The notes under the pieces are model-generated. The model worked only from the letters and a program-made list of their open reading frames with translations, did not search any database and was not told where the DNA came from. Below are positions 34,853-43,519 of a stretch of 48,963 bases of DNA, piece by piece. How positions within the stretch are numbered: position 1 is the stretch's first letter; each line of letters begins with the position of its first letter. Origin of the DNA: an uncultured Ruminococcus sp. (lineage in GTDB: Bacteria > Bacillota > Clostridia > Oscillospirales > Acutalibacteraceae); NCBI GenBank assembly GCA_902799245.1, contig CADBZY010000030.1, forward strand, positions 1 to 48,963, given 5' to 3'. The translations under genes and the position numbers were made by a program.

Positions 34853-34869
34853 TATAATACTTTTATAAT
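34853..34869 (+). promoter_or_regulatory. Possible -10 elements of the TIR-LRR operon
   Basis: Two TATAAT boxes (34853-34858 and 34864-34869) lie 40-55 bases before the first TIR gene; no clear -35 is seen at the right distance, so use may need an activator. The 34726-34852 stretch is AT-rich without a gene. Confidence 0.4.
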
Positions 34870-34890
34870 GTAAAAAGCGATATTAATTTT

Positions 34891-35533
34891 CAAGGAGGCA
34901 ATTCTAATGAACCCCTACAAAGGCAACGGAAAACCTTTCGTCTATGTGTATTTCCCGCCGGACGAAAAGGAGAGGGCGCTTTCGATTCTTGAAAAGTTCG
35001 TTCAGAAGAATGGAAACGTATCGTTCTGGTGGTCGGAGAAGCCGCTGAAAAAGCCGGAGAAGATCATCGACGCGGCGTTTTCGGTGATCGCGTTCATCAA
35101 GCAGGCGCAGATTGAGGATAAGGATTTTCAGAACGTCATCGATACCGCCGTCCGGTGCGAAAAGAAGATTCTTCCCATCCATTTGGAAGAAACCGAGTAC
35201 AACACCCCGTGGTCGCGGCTCGCGCTCGGCTCCAAGCAGGGCATTATCTGCGGCGCTTACCAGGATGACGAGCAGCTCCTCGAAAAAATGACCGGCGCGG
35301 AAACGTTCGTGGATATGAAGGTCACCGCCCGGCAGAAGAGGAACCGCCGCAGTCAGCTCTTGAGGATCATCGGCGGGCTGCTTGCGTCGGCGCTGGGCAT
35401 CGTGGGCGTGCTGTTCTTTACCGGCATGATCGGCTTTGACCCGGGCGACGAGAAACGCACTGTGCAGATCGGTGATTTCAGCATTTCCGGCACCCAGGCG
35501 GAGCTGGACAAGATCACGACCCTGTGCATTTAC
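34891..35533 (+). repeat. Long direct repeat, copy A (TIR and membrane part)
   Basis: Nearly identical to 36564-37205, starting at CAAGGAGG before the start codon and running through the TIR-like domain and helix into the first outer residues. Protein identity over the first 175 residues is well above 90 percent by eye. Confidence 0.85.
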
Positions 35534-36535
35534 GGCGACAGAGAGCCGACGAATTATCTGGTTGATAAGAGGGTTGATCTTCGCGGTACTACCGACGATT
35601 ATTCCACGTTTTACGTTAATCCAAGGCAAATTACAGAAGATAATTACTTAATTTTTGACAACCAATTAATAAGACGGGGAAAAATATCCGATCTGAACTG
35701 GGTGAAGTACCTGCGCAATCTTGAGGTTTTGATACTTGACGGTCAGTGCATCATTGATATTTCTCCTGTCTTTGAACTGAAGAAACTCAAACGTCTGGAT
35801 ATGATGTGCAATTTTGTTGAATCCCTTGACGGTATAGAGGTGATGGAAAACCTTGAATATGTTAATTTCAGTTACAACAAGCTCACAGACGTATCTTCGC
35901 TTTTCAGGTGTCCGAATATTCATGATGTAGGTCTTGCATTTAATTATGATCTGACCGACCTTGGCTGTGATTACGCTCCGCAGGTCTGGGCTCTCGATAT
36001 TACCGGTACAAAGGGAGAAAAAATGCCGCTTATGGGTGTCGGAAGGCTGGTTTGGGTTAATTGCGCCCATACCCGCGTGACGGATTATTCCTTTCTGAGA
36101 GAAACGGATAGAATAGACCTTCTCGTTACAAGCGGAAACGTCAAGTCGACTCTGCTTCCAGTTCTGAAAGGAAAAGTAGTCCACACGCTCGTATGGGAAT
36201 ACGCCGATATCGAGTCCATGCAGGAGATAGCGGACAGCGGCGTCATTTTTTCTGGCACACATGCGCTGTCGATCAATCGCAGCAAGATCAACAGTCTTGA
36301 AGGAATTGAGAATATCCGTGGAGGCATCCGAAGACTTAACCTGTTTGAAAACGATCATTTGTCAGATTTGATTCCGATCAAAAATCTTCCCGGACTTGTA
36401 TCGCTCGGATATGACAGCCGGTTGGAATACGGCGATTTCAACGTAAAGGAATACTGCTCGGAGCATAATATCAGTACTTTTACATTAGATGAGTATGAAT
36501 ACTATGATATCTGGACGAATAATTACGCTGAATAG
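34907..36535 (+). CDS. TIR-like/transmembrane/LRR protein A
   Basis: A 542-residue protein. Residues 1-140 look like a divergent TIR domain: FVYVYFPPDEKERALSILEK, VSFWWSEKPLKKPEKIIDAA, FSVIAFIKQAQIEDKDFQNV and KKILPIHLEE follow the TIR strand-helix order (compare 39395-40474). Basic RQKRNRRSQ then precedes one helix (IIGGLLASALGIVGVLFFTG, about 154-173). The positive-inside rule puts TIR inside and the remaining 370 residues outside. That outer part has internalin-like leucine-rich repeats (LRNLEVLILDGQCIIDISPV, ELKKLKRLDMMCNFVESLDG, MENLEYVNFSYNKLTDVSSL). The TIR glutamate position (about 77) is Val. AAGGAGG precedes the ATG. First gene of the cluster; role unknown. Confidence 0.82.
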   Translation: MNPYKGNGKPFVYVYFPPDEKERALSILEKFVQKNGNVSFWWSEKPLKKPEKIIDAAFSVIAFIKQAQIEDKDFQNVIDTAVRCEKKILPIHLEETEYNTPWSRLALGSKQGIICGAYQDDEQLLEKMTGAETFVDMKVTARQKRNRRSQLLRIIGGLLASALGIVGVLFFTGMIGFDPGDEKRTVQIGDFSISGTQAELDKITTLCIYGDREPTNYLVDKRVDLRGTTDDYSTFYVNPRQITEDNYLIFDNQLIRRGKISDLNWVKYLRNLEVLILDGQCIIDISPVFELKKLKRLDMMCNFVESLDGIEVMENLEYVNFSYNKLTDVSSLFRCPNIHDVGLAFNYDLTDLGCDYAPQVWALDITGTKGEKMPLMGVGRLVWVNCAHTRVTDYSFLRETDRIDLLVTSGNVKSTLLPVLKGKVVHTLVWEYADIESMQEIADSGVIFSGTHALSINRSKINSLEGIENIRGGIRRLNLFENDHLSDLIPIKNLPGLVSLGYDSRLEYGDFNVKEYCSEHNISTFTLDEYEYYDIWTNNYAE

Positions 36536-36563
36536 AAACGATTCATTTTTAATGTCACAATAT

Positions 36564-37205
36564 CAAGGAGGCAACAGCATGAACCCCTACAAAGGCAACG
36601 GAAAACCCTTCGTCTATGTGTATTTCCCGCCGGACGAAAAGGAGAGGGCGCTTTCGATTCTTGAAAAGTTCGTTCAGAAGAACGGGAACGTATCGTTCTG
36701 GTGGTCGGAGAAGCCGCTGAAAAAGCCGGAGAAGGTCATCGACGCGGCGTTCTCGGTGATCGCTTTCTTCAAGCAGGCGCAGATCAATGACAAGGATTTC
36801 CAGAACGTCATCGACGCCGCCGTGCGGTGCGAAAAGAAGATTCTTCCCATCCATTTGGAGGAAACAGAGTACAACACTCCGTGGTCGCGCCTTGCGCTCG
36901 GCTCCAAGCAGGGCATCATCCGAAGCGCTTACAAGGACGACGAACAGCTACTCGAAAAAATGACCGGCGCGGAGACGTTTGTGGATATGAAGGTCACCGC
37001 CCGGCAGAAGAAGAACCGCCGCAGTCAGCTCTTGAGAATCATCGGCGGGCTGCTTGCGTCGGCGCTGGGCATCGTGGGCGTGCTGTTCTTCACCGGCGTG
37101 ATCGGCTTTGACCCAGGCGACGAGGAGCAGGTCATAGAGCTTCCTGCGTTCGGGATTTCCGGCACGCAGGAAGAGCTGGACAAGATTACGACCCTGTGCA
37201 TTTAC
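36564..37205 (+). repeat. Long direct repeat, copy B
   Basis: Second copy of 34891-35533, displaced by 1672 bases (start codon to start codon). The two copies could recombine and delete one gene. Confidence 0.85.
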
Positions 37206-38177
37206 TGTGACGAAGCGCCAAAGTATGAATTAGACGAAGAAATCATGCCCCTTCCTTGGGGGGATTTCAATGATCCAAAGCAAATGCTGGAGAGCAATAC
37301 ATTGGAGCTGAACGGTAACATCGTCAGCCGCGGAAAAATGACTGACTTAAACGGACTGGAATTCCTGCGAAATCTGGAAACACTGGAGCTGAAAGGACAG
37401 CGCATCAGCGACATCTCCCCGATTTTCAAGCTGAAAAAACTGAAATACCTGAGTCTGCGGTACAACTTTATCGATTCTGTGGAAGGAATCGAATCGATGG
37501 AAAATCTCGAAGCGGTTGAACTGAGCGCCAACCGACTGACCGATGTTTCCTCCCTTTTCAGATGTCCAAAATTATCCGATGTCACGCTGGATTACAATCT
37601 GGAGCTGTGCGATTTAGGGTGCGATTACGCGCCAAACATAAGTAACCTGTCAATCGTCCATACTAAAGTGGAGAAAGTACCGATAATAGGCGTCGGATTG
37701 GAAGAAGTCATTTTTAGAAGTTGTGAATCCAATGTGACAGATTATTCTTTCCTCAGCAAAGTAGCCTCTTTTGACGGACTTTCAATCAGTGGACACGTCA
37801 AAGCTACCCTGCTTCCCGTGCTTAAAGATAAGACGATTAATTTTATTTTATGGGAACAGTCTGATTTGGAGTCCATGCAGGAACTTGCGGACACCGGGGT
37901 TGTATTTACCAGCGACTATGCCGGAATGGTTCTGAACCACAGCGACCTGAAAACGCTGGAAGGCGTTGAGAACATTAGAGGAGAGATAAAAAAACTCAAT
38001 TTTGTTCAGGATGAAATGCTGACCGATTTATCGCCTATACAGAATCTTCCCTCGCTTAATTATCTTGTATATGACACCAGGTATTTACAAAGTGACTTCA
38101 ATGTGGAGGAATATTGCCAAGAAAAAAATATCGATTATGAAGCGGTAGACAATGACGATTACGGTTGGATTTGGTAG
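36579..38177 (+). CDS. TIR-like/transmembrane/LRR protein B
   Basis: A 532-residue paralogue of 34907-36535. Residues 1-175 (TIR-like domain and helix) are almost the same as in protein A, while the outer LRR part has diverged far more (LEFLRNLETLELKGQRISDI, FKLKKLKYLSLRYNFIDSVE, SMENLEAVELSANRLTDVSS, then VLNHSDLKTLEGVENIRGEI). Conserved inner part with variable outer part is what receptors of differing specificity would show. ATG 36579 is chosen over an in-frame ATG 30 codons earlier because AAGGAGG lies seven bases upstream and the start matches the paralogue. The TIR Glu position is again Val. Confidence 0.82.
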   Translation: MNPYKGNGKPFVYVYFPPDEKERALSILEKFVQKNGNVSFWWSEKPLKKPEKVIDAAFSVIAFFKQAQINDKDFQNVIDAAVRCEKKILPIHLEETEYNTPWSRLALGSKQGIIRSAYKDDEQLLEKMTGAETFVDMKVTARQKKNRRSQLLRIIGGLLASALGIVGVLFFTGVIGFDPGDEEQVIELPAFGISGTQEELDKITTLCIYCDEAPKYELDEEIMPLPWGDFNDPKQMLESNTLELNGNIVSRGKMTDLNGLEFLRNLETLELKGQRISDISPIFKLKKLKYLSLRYNFIDSVEGIESMENLEAVELSANRLTDVSSLFRCPKLSDVTLDYNLELCDLGCDYAPNISNLSIVHTKVEKVPIIGVGLEEVIFRSCESNVTDYSFLSKVASFDGLSISGHVKATLLPVLKDKTINFILWEQSDLESMQELADTGVVFTSDYAGMVLNHSDLKTLEGVENIRGEIKKLNFVQDEMLTDLSPIQNLPSLNYLVYDTRYLQSDFNVEEYCQEKNIDYEAVDNDDYGWIW

Positions 38178-38463
38178 TATTCTGATTATTTATCTCTGAT
38201 CTACTTTGACGAAAGTTTTGACGAAATTCTCGGTTACTATTTGAGGTATTATAATCAGGAATTAATTCGTGGGAATATCACCGACCTCGACGGTCTGAAG
38301 TACATGCCAAATCTTGAAGTCATGGTGTTGGAGGGACAGCGCATCACCGATATTTCCCCTGTGTTCAAGCTCATTTGGAAAGATGTTCCCATCATATTCA
38401 TTGCGATATTTTTAAAGAGCCGGGCTACTATTTTGGCAGAGAACAGTACTGAAGAATTATTCA
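38178..38463 (+). pseudogene. Remnant of a third TIR-LRR gene (LRR part only)
   Basis: Directly after the stop of protein B, in the same frame, the sequence reads YYNQELIRGNITDLDGLKYM, PNLEVMVLEGQRITDISPVF, matching one and a half LRR units of proteins A and B. The TIR domain, helix and most repeats are absent, and the match ends abruptly (KLIWKDVPIIFIAIFLK follows). It lacks a start and ribosome site. This looks like what is left of a third tandem copy after two deletions. Confidence 0.7.
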
Positions 38464-38491
38464 AAAAAATAAAAAGGAGTTGGATTACACT

Positions 38492-39382
38492 ATGCGATTC
38501 AAGTACAAAAGCTACAGCGGGGAGGAAGACAGGTTTTTCATCCTGTGCGCCGACGCGGACAAATCCGTCGCTGCTGCCATCGCCAATGCCATTACGGAAC
38601 AGGGATTTCGCGTCAGTTATGAGGTGCTCGACTTCAAGGAAAAAAATGAAGTGGCCCTCATAGCCGAAAAAATGGAGAGCAGCTCCGCCATGATGATGCT
38701 GCTTTCGGATAAAGCCTGTTCGAAGCTCTTTTACCGCGACTGCATCAACATGGCGGTGGAAAGAAGAGCCGTCAATGTGGACGGTGAGACTCGCTATGAA
38801 GAAAGAAAGGCGCTGTTTGTCTATCTGAATGGGTTCGCGCCTTCGGAAGGATTGGCGATTCAGCTTGCCAAAAAGCCCACCATGGCTTACAAGGACGTCG
38901 CAGGAATGCTGGAAAGGCTTACCTCAGAGGAAATGCTTACCCAGACGATGAGGGGCGACGTGGAGGCGGCGGGTTTGCCCTCAGTGGGAAAGCTCCTTCT
39001 TACATTTGTTTCCCTTGCGCTTGCCGGAGCGCTTGCCTTCGGCGTGTATTCCGCGTTGCAAAGCCGTCAGAGCCTCCTCAGCGTGAGCGGACTCAACGGC
39101 GCGGAGTATGTCGATATCACCAAGCGCGGAACGGATACGATCAACGAGCTGAGCGGATTGACCATCGGCACGCTCTATATGCCGGACTGCGGCATAGACG
39201 ACGTTACGGCTGTCGGCAAGATAGACATGTCTGTTGTCGATCTTTCCCATAATCCGAAGATCACTTCGCTGGAGCCGCTGCTGCAATGCGAGCATCTCAA
39301 AAAGATCATAGTGAGCGTGGATATGGTACCCCTGACAAAAATATTTGACGGCTCCGGCGTTATCGTCGAAGTCTTACCGTGA
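38492..39382 (+). CDS. TIR-like/transmembrane protein C with short outer LRR-like part
   Basis: A 296-residue protein with the same plan in short form. TIR-like domain about 1-140 (DRFFILCADADKSVAAAIAN, EQGFRVSYEVLDFKEKNEVA, SSSAMMMLLSDKACSKLFYR, then RKALFVYLNGFAPSE), basic/helical linker, one membrane helix (KLLLTFVSLALAGALAFGVY, about 167-186) and an outer part of about 105 residues with LRR-like strands (LSGLTIGTLYMPDCGIDDVT, MSVVDLSHNPKITSLEPLLQ). Cys84 is at the TIR glutamate position. The ATG at 38492 is used because AAAGGAG lies 12 bases upstream; a TTG four codons earlier sits on that site. Twelve bases separate it from the next gene. Confidence 0.78.
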   Translation: MRFKYKSYSGEEDRFFILCADADKSVAAAIANAITEQGFRVSYEVLDFKEKNEVALIAEKMESSSAMMMLLSDKACSKLFYRDCINMAVERRAVNVDGETRYEERKALFVYLNGFAPSEGLAIQLAKKPTMAYKDVAGMLERLTSEEMLTQTMRGDVEAAGLPSVGKLLLTFVSLALAGALAFGVYSALQSRQSLLSVSGLNGAEYVDITKRGTDTINELSGLTIGTLYMPDCGIDDVTAVGKIDMSVVDLSHNPKITSLEPLLQCEHLKKIIVSVDMVPLTKIFDGSGVIVEVLP

Positions 39383-39394
39383 GGAGGGCTTGAC

Positions 39395-40474
39395 ATGGAT
39401 AATCAGAAGAAAGCCAATGAAATCGAAAAAATTCCCGCGTATGAGGGAAAAGAGCCGTATATTTTTATCAGCTACCGACACATGAATTCTTCAAGAGTCA
39501 TGGTGGACGTGGGTGATCTTTACAGAAAGAAGTACCGCGCATGGTACGACGAGGGAATCGCCCCCGGCAGCGAATGGCCCACCAACATTGCCAATCACCT
39601 GCGAGGCGCGCGGGCGGTGGTGTTCTTCATTTCTCAGAGCTTTATCGGCGCGATCAACTGCGAGAATGAGGTCGAGAACGCCCTGAAATACGAAAAGGAA
39701 CTCAAGGCAAAGGGAAAGGAGTATTCCCTCATTCAGTATTCGCTCGACGGCGCGACACATCCCAAGCTGGAAGGCTATCCGCTGGTGTCCGACACAGAGG
39801 GACTTCTCGCTCTGCTGCCCGACAGCTTCATCGGCGACGGCAAGACGGGCTACAGCTCTTCTCTCGGCAAAGTCAGAAGGGGCAATATCTGGAATGTTCT
39901 CATCGCTTTGGTCATCGTTCTCTCCGCCGCGATGGGTCTGGCGGTTTTCGGGTTACAAAAAGGCTATTTTGACGAGCTGATCCCCGGTATGCGTTCGAAT
40001 GTGTCCGCTGAATCCCTTGCATACGACGAGGAAGCCGATATGGGCGAGGTGCAGGACGCGCAGCTCCCGGATGTTCTCGGCAGCACTGTCAACGATGATT
40101 TCTGGAAGCAGATCGGCGTTGAGAATCCCACGAGCGCAATCGTATTTCAGGATCCTGCCTCCGAAATCATGCTGCGAAACGCGCTTGGCATAACGGATGA
40201 GAGCAAGCCCATCACCAAGCTCGACGTTGCCTACAACAAGGATGTGACCGAACTGCGGTTCGATGAGATCAACGACGAGGTTATAGGCATTGTCGCCGAC
40301 TTCCCGTATTTGCGCAAGCTGTATATTGCCGGCGGCAGCTTTTCATCCCTGGAACCGCTGGCAAAACACATCAACCTCCGCAGGGTGTATCTTTCGAGAA
40401 GCCTGCTTGAGGAAGGTGAAATCGTCATTCCCAAGGAAAGAACTTTCCGGGTTTATATTGACAATTTCAATTGA
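39395..40474 (+). CDS. TIR-domain transmembrane protein D with intact TIR glutamate
   Basis: A 359-residue protein with the clearest TIR domain of the cluster (about 20-150): IFISYRHMNSSRVMVDVGDL (box 1), YRAWYDEGIAPGSEWPTNIA (BB-loop region), GARAVVFFISQSFIGAINCE then NEV, with Glu92 at the place of the TIR NADase glutamate. Basic KVRRGN precedes one helix (IWNVLIALVIVLSAAMGLAV, about 165-184); about 170 outer residues follow, with LRR-like strands at the end (FPYLRKLYIAGGSFSSLEPL, INLRRVYLSRSLLEEGEIVI). It may be the only catalytic TIR of the set and thus the effector, with A-C as receptors; that is inference. GAGGAG precedes the ATG. Confidence 0.85.
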   Translation: MDNQKKANEIEKIPAYEGKEPYIFISYRHMNSSRVMVDVGDLYRKKYRAWYDEGIAPGSEWPTNIANHLRGARAVVFFISQSFIGAINCENEVENALKYEKELKAKGKEYSLIQYSLDGATHPKLEGYPLVSDTEGLLALLPDSFIGDGKTGYSSSLGKVRRGNIWNVLIALVIVLSAAMGLAVFGLQKGYFDELIPGMRSNVSAESLAYDEEADMGEVQDAQLPDVLGSTVNDDFWKQIGVENPTSAIVFQDPASEIMLRNALGITDESKPITKLDVAYNKDVTELRFDEINDEVIGIVADFPYLRKLYIAGGSFSSLEPLAKHINLRRVYLSRSLLEEGEIVIPKERTFRVYIDNFN

Positions 40475-40539
40475 CTGAATAGCGAAGGATTTTAATGATG
40501 TGAATCCGATTGAAGCGATAAAACAATTAAGTCAGCTAT

Positions 40540-40578
40540 CCGCTCATGTAAGGATTTACCCAAGCATGAGCGGATGGT
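40540..40578 (+). terminator. Terminator of the TIR-LRR cluster
   Basis: Stem CCGCTCATG / CATGAGCGG with a 16-base loop, followed by ATGGTTTTG, 66 bases after the last TIR gene. Confidence 0.65.
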
Positions 40579-40644
40579 TTTGACTACGGAATTTTGAAAA
40601 CAATAGGGCATTTTCGATCGCAAACAGACACACGCACAAAACGC

Positions 40645-40689
40645 AAAACACCTCGGAACGTCCGATTTACGGCAATTCCGAGGTGTTTT
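40645..40689 (-). terminator. Terminator of tRNA-Arg
   Basis: Perfect 14-base stem AAAACACCTCGGAA / TTCCGAGGTGTTTT around 17 bases, starting two bases past the tRNA 3' end. Symmetric, so it may act in both directions. Confidence 0.8.
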
Positions 40690-40691
40690 AA

Positions 40692-40769
40692 CTGGCGCGC
40701 TTGGAGGGGCTCGAACCCCCGACCTTTTGATTCGTAGTCAAACACTCTATCCAACTGAGCTACAAGCGC
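40692..40769 (-). tRNA. tRNA-Arg (ACG)
   Basis: Cloverleaf read on the minus strand: acceptor GCGCTTG / CAAGCGC, D-arm TAGCTCAGTTGGATAGAGT, anticodon stem TTTGA / TCAAA with loop CTACGAA (anticodon ACG), T-arm GGGGGTTCGAGCCCC, encoded CCA. Confidence 0.95.
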
Positions 40770-40938
40770 ATTTTTTATCATCAGCTCTTCGCTGAGTGCT
40801 AAAATAGTATAACACTATCGATTCAAAATGTCAAGGATTTTTTTTAAAAAATATAAAATTGTCAAAATACCAAAAAATATTATTCTTTGTCACCAATTAT
40901 TATTTTTTTTGAAAGAACTAAAAAAATCAAAAAAACTA

Positions 40939-40967
40939 TTGCAATTCCTGCAAAAATGTGATAATAT
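40939..40967 (+). promoter_or_regulatory. Promoter of secG
   Basis: TTGCAA, 17 bases, TAATAT, about 68 bases before the secG start. Confidence 0.55.
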
Positions 40968-41034
40968 AAAGGGGTATGCAAACTATGTTATTCAGATACG
41001 CTTTGCTATTATTTGCTTTGGGGGTGTAGACAAT

Positions 41035-41298
41035 ATGCTGACGGCTTGGGAATGGATAATAAGCATTCTGCTTATGGTGGTTGCGATCGTCATGATCATC
41101 ATCGTGCTCTTCCAACAGAGCGATGACGAGGGACTTTCTGGCGCCATTGGAGGTTCGTCCTCCGCTTATGATTCTTACCTGGGCAAAAACGAGAGCAGAA
41201 CGACCTCTGCCAAGCTCGCAAGATTCACCAAGATGCTGGCTGCCGTGTTCTTTGTTTTTGTTATGGTGCTTGACATTATTATTCTTGTCAACAAATAA
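41035..41298 (+). CDS. secG: Protein translocase subunit SecG
   Basis: An 87-residue membrane protein, part of the SecYEG channel. Two helices (WIISILLMVVAIVMIIIVLF, about 6-25, and MLAAVFFVFVMVLDIIILV near the end) flank the conserved loop QQSDDEGLSGAIGGSS, the SecG signature. The start at 41035 follows GGGGGTG; the longer open frame upstream is AT-rich non-coding. Followed by rnr, the arrangement usual in Firmicutes (secG-rnr), with a hairpin terminator between. Confidence 0.95.
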   Translation: MLTAWEWIISILLMVVAIVMIIIVLFQQSDDEGLSGAIGGSSSAYDSYLGKNESRTTSAKLARFTKMLAAVFFVFVMVLDIIILVNK

Positions 41299-41324
41299 TG
41301 CCCGGTAATATTCTGTGTCAGATC

Positions 41325-41361
41325 ATATGCGAAGCAGTTTGCACTGTTTCGCATATTTTTC
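41325..41361 (+). terminator. Terminator between secG and rnr
   Basis: Stem ATATGCGAAGCAGT / ACTGTTTCGCATAT, one mismatch, loop TTGC, followed by TTTTCTTT. It may only partly stop read-through into rnr. Confidence 0.75.
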
Positions 41362-41400
41362 TTTATTCTAAAAAATACTAATCAACAGGAGGGATTAATC

Positions 41401-43506
41401 ATGCTAAAAATGACAGAGCAGCAGAAATTCATCTGCGACGAGCTGAGTCACAAAAACAGGCTCGTCAGAATCGATAAAATCATCAAGGAACTGGGTGTCA
41501 CCGATATTCCCGAATTCATCAGTGATCTTAACGCCCTGGAAAAGGCGGGCGAAGTCATCCTTTCCAAAAAGAACAACATGCAGAGCGTCAGGGGATGCGG
41601 GCTGATCAAAGCGAAAATCATCTCCATGTCTCGCGGCTACTGCTTTGCGAAGCCGGATGAAGGCGGCGAGGACGTGTATATTCCCACATCCGATGCCATG
41701 GGTGCTTTGCCGGGCGACAGGGTGATCATTTCAGCAAGTCCGGATGAAAAGGGCGCGAGCGGCAAGGTTCGCAGCGTCTACCGTTACGGTGAAAGGACAG
41801 TCGTCGGAACAGTTAAGAGATTCCATGGCAAGCCGGAGCTTCATGCCGACGCGTTCTATCAGTCGCCGATAGAGATCACCAAAAACAAAATCGACGCACG
41901 CGAAGGCGAAAAGGTGATGGCAAAGGTCAAATTTGCCCCCGACGGAAAAAAGCTGGTTTGTACGCCGGTCAAGATTTACGGTGAGGCGGAGAGCGCCAAG
42001 GTCTGCGCCGATGCGATCATCGACGCGATGGGCATTCCTCACGAATTTGACGAAGAGGTCTTAGCCGAGGCTAAGCGCATCAATGAGGCAGGCGTCACGC
42101 CGGACGACCTCAAAGGGCGCAAAGACCTGCGTGAGTGGAATATATTTACCATCGACGGCGCCGACGCAAAGGACCTCGACGACGCTATTTTTGTGAGAAG
42201 AGTAGGGGAGAACTATGAGCTGTCGGTTCATATCGCCGATGTTTCTAATTACGTCACCGACGGCAGTCCGCTCGACGAGGAGGCCCTCAGACGCGGCACT
42301 TCTGTCTATTTTGCCGATCGCGTCATTCCCATGTACCCCGTTGACATCTCCAACGGCATATGCTCACTCAACGCAGGAACCGACAAGCTGACATTCAGCG
42401 CTTTTATGGAATTTGACGGTGAGGGCAATATGCTGCATTACCGCTTTGAGAAGTCGGTCATCCATTCCAAGGTGCGCGGCGTTTACTCCGAAGTCAACGA
42501 AATTCTGGACGGCTCAGCCACGGACGAAATGAAGGAAAAATACGCCGCTGTCATTCCTGTTCTCAGTGACGCGCTGGAGCTGTACAAAATCCTCGACAGC
42601 GCCGCCAACCGCCGCGGAAACGTGCATTTCAGCTCGACCGAATCGCAGTTCGTGCTGGACGAAAACGGTGTCTGCAAGGGAATCAGCGAACGCGAAAGCG
42701 GCACAGCCGAAAAGATGATAGAGCAATTCATGATAGCCGCCAATACCGCCGCTTCCATGATGGCGAGAAGGGCCAAGATACCCTTTATCTATCGCGTACA
42801 CGAATCGCCAGACCCGGAATCGTTGCAGCGCGCGTCGATGCTGCTTTGCGTGCTGGGAGTGGATACGCGGAGGATCAACGGCAATCCTAAGCCCGCCGAC
42901 ATAGACAGGATTCTCTCCGACGTGAAGGGAAAACCCTGTGAGGAGATCGTTTCCAATGTTCTTCTCAGGGCAATGGCAAAGGCGAGGTACGACACCGAGC
43001 CGCTCGGACACTACGGACTCGCGCTGAGAGATTACTCCCACTTTACCTCGCCGATACGCCGCTATCCGGACACCTTCATACACCGAATGCTGTCGGCGAT
43101 TGTGTCGGGTGAATCCCAGTATGCTATCACTAAGAAATACTACGGCAAAGCGCTCGACGCAGCCGATCTTTCATCCGAATATGAGATGAGAGCGGTCAGT
43201 GCCGAGCGCCGTACAGAGGATTGCTACATGGCGGAATATATGTCAAAATTCATCGGTGAGGGATTCGACGGCAGAATAAGCCACGTTGTCGAGGGAGGAT
43301 TCTTTGTCCGACTGCAAAACAGCGCGGAAGGAATGGTACATCTTGAAGATCTTCCCACCGATGAATACGAATATGACAGCATCGCCTCGCTTCATGGCCA
43401 ACACAGCGGAACAACCTACCGCGTCGGAGACAGCATTCGCATCATTGTCGCCGCCGCACGCATATCCACCGGCAAGGTTACATTTACCTTAGCCGAGAAC
43501 GGATAG
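41401..43506 (+). CDS. rnr: Ribonuclease R
   Basis: A 701-residue 3'-5' exoribonuclease that degrades structured RNA and takes part in rRNA and tmRNA quality control. N-terminal winged helix and cold-shock domains (about 1-220, with GYCFAKPDEGGEDVYIPTSD) are followed by the RNB core starting RKDLREWNIFTIDGADAKDL then DDAIFV with the catalytic Asp cluster. Later come GHYGLALRDYSHFTSPIRRY, the family signature, and a C-terminal S1 domain (GRISHVVEGGFFVRLQNSAE, about 620-700). GGAGGG precedes the ATG. Family length is 700-800, so complete. Confidence 0.96.
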   Translation: MLKMTEQQKFICDELSHKNRLVRIDKIIKELGVTDIPEFISDLNALEKAGEVILSKKNNMQSVRGCGLIKAKIISMSRGYCFAKPDEGGEDVYIPTSDAMGALPGDRVIISASPDEKGASGKVRSVYRYGERTVVGTVKRFHGKPELHADAFYQSPIEITKNKIDAREGEKVMAKVKFAPDGKKLVCTPVKIYGEAESAKVCADAIIDAMGIPHEFDEEVLAEAKRINEAGVTPDDLKGRKDLREWNIFTIDGADAKDLDDAIFVRRVGENYELSVHIADVSNYVTDGSPLDEEALRRGTSVYFADRVIPMYPVDISNGICSLNAGTDKLTFSAFMEFDGEGNMLHYRFEKSVIHSKVRGVYSEVNEILDGSATDEMKEKYAAVIPVLSDALELYKILDSAANRRGNVHFSSTESQFVLDENGVCKGISERESGTAEKMIEQFMIAANTAASMMARRAKIPFIYRVHESPDPESLQRASMLLCVLGVDTRRINGNPKPADIDRILSDVKGKPCEEIVSNVLLRAMAKARYDTEPLGHYGLALRDYSHFTSPIRRYPDTFIHRMLSAIVSGESQYAITKKYYGKALDAADLSSEYEMRAVSAERRTEDCYMAEYMSKFIGEGFDGRISHVVEGGFFVRLQNSAEGMVHLEDLPTDEYEYDSIASLHGQHSGTTYRVGDSIRIIVAAARISTGKVTFTLAENG

Positions 43507-43519
43507 GGGAGAGGAGGAC

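Noticed and set aside
38241-38663. A 140-codon protein starting inside the LRR remnant and running over the start of protein C
   Set aside because: Its second half reads protein C out of frame and its first half is the LRR remnant continuing from 38178 in frame.
40828-41034. N-terminal extension of SecG by 69 residues
   Set aside because: The stretch is AT-rich promoter DNA; the start at 41035 matches SecG length and has the ribosome site.
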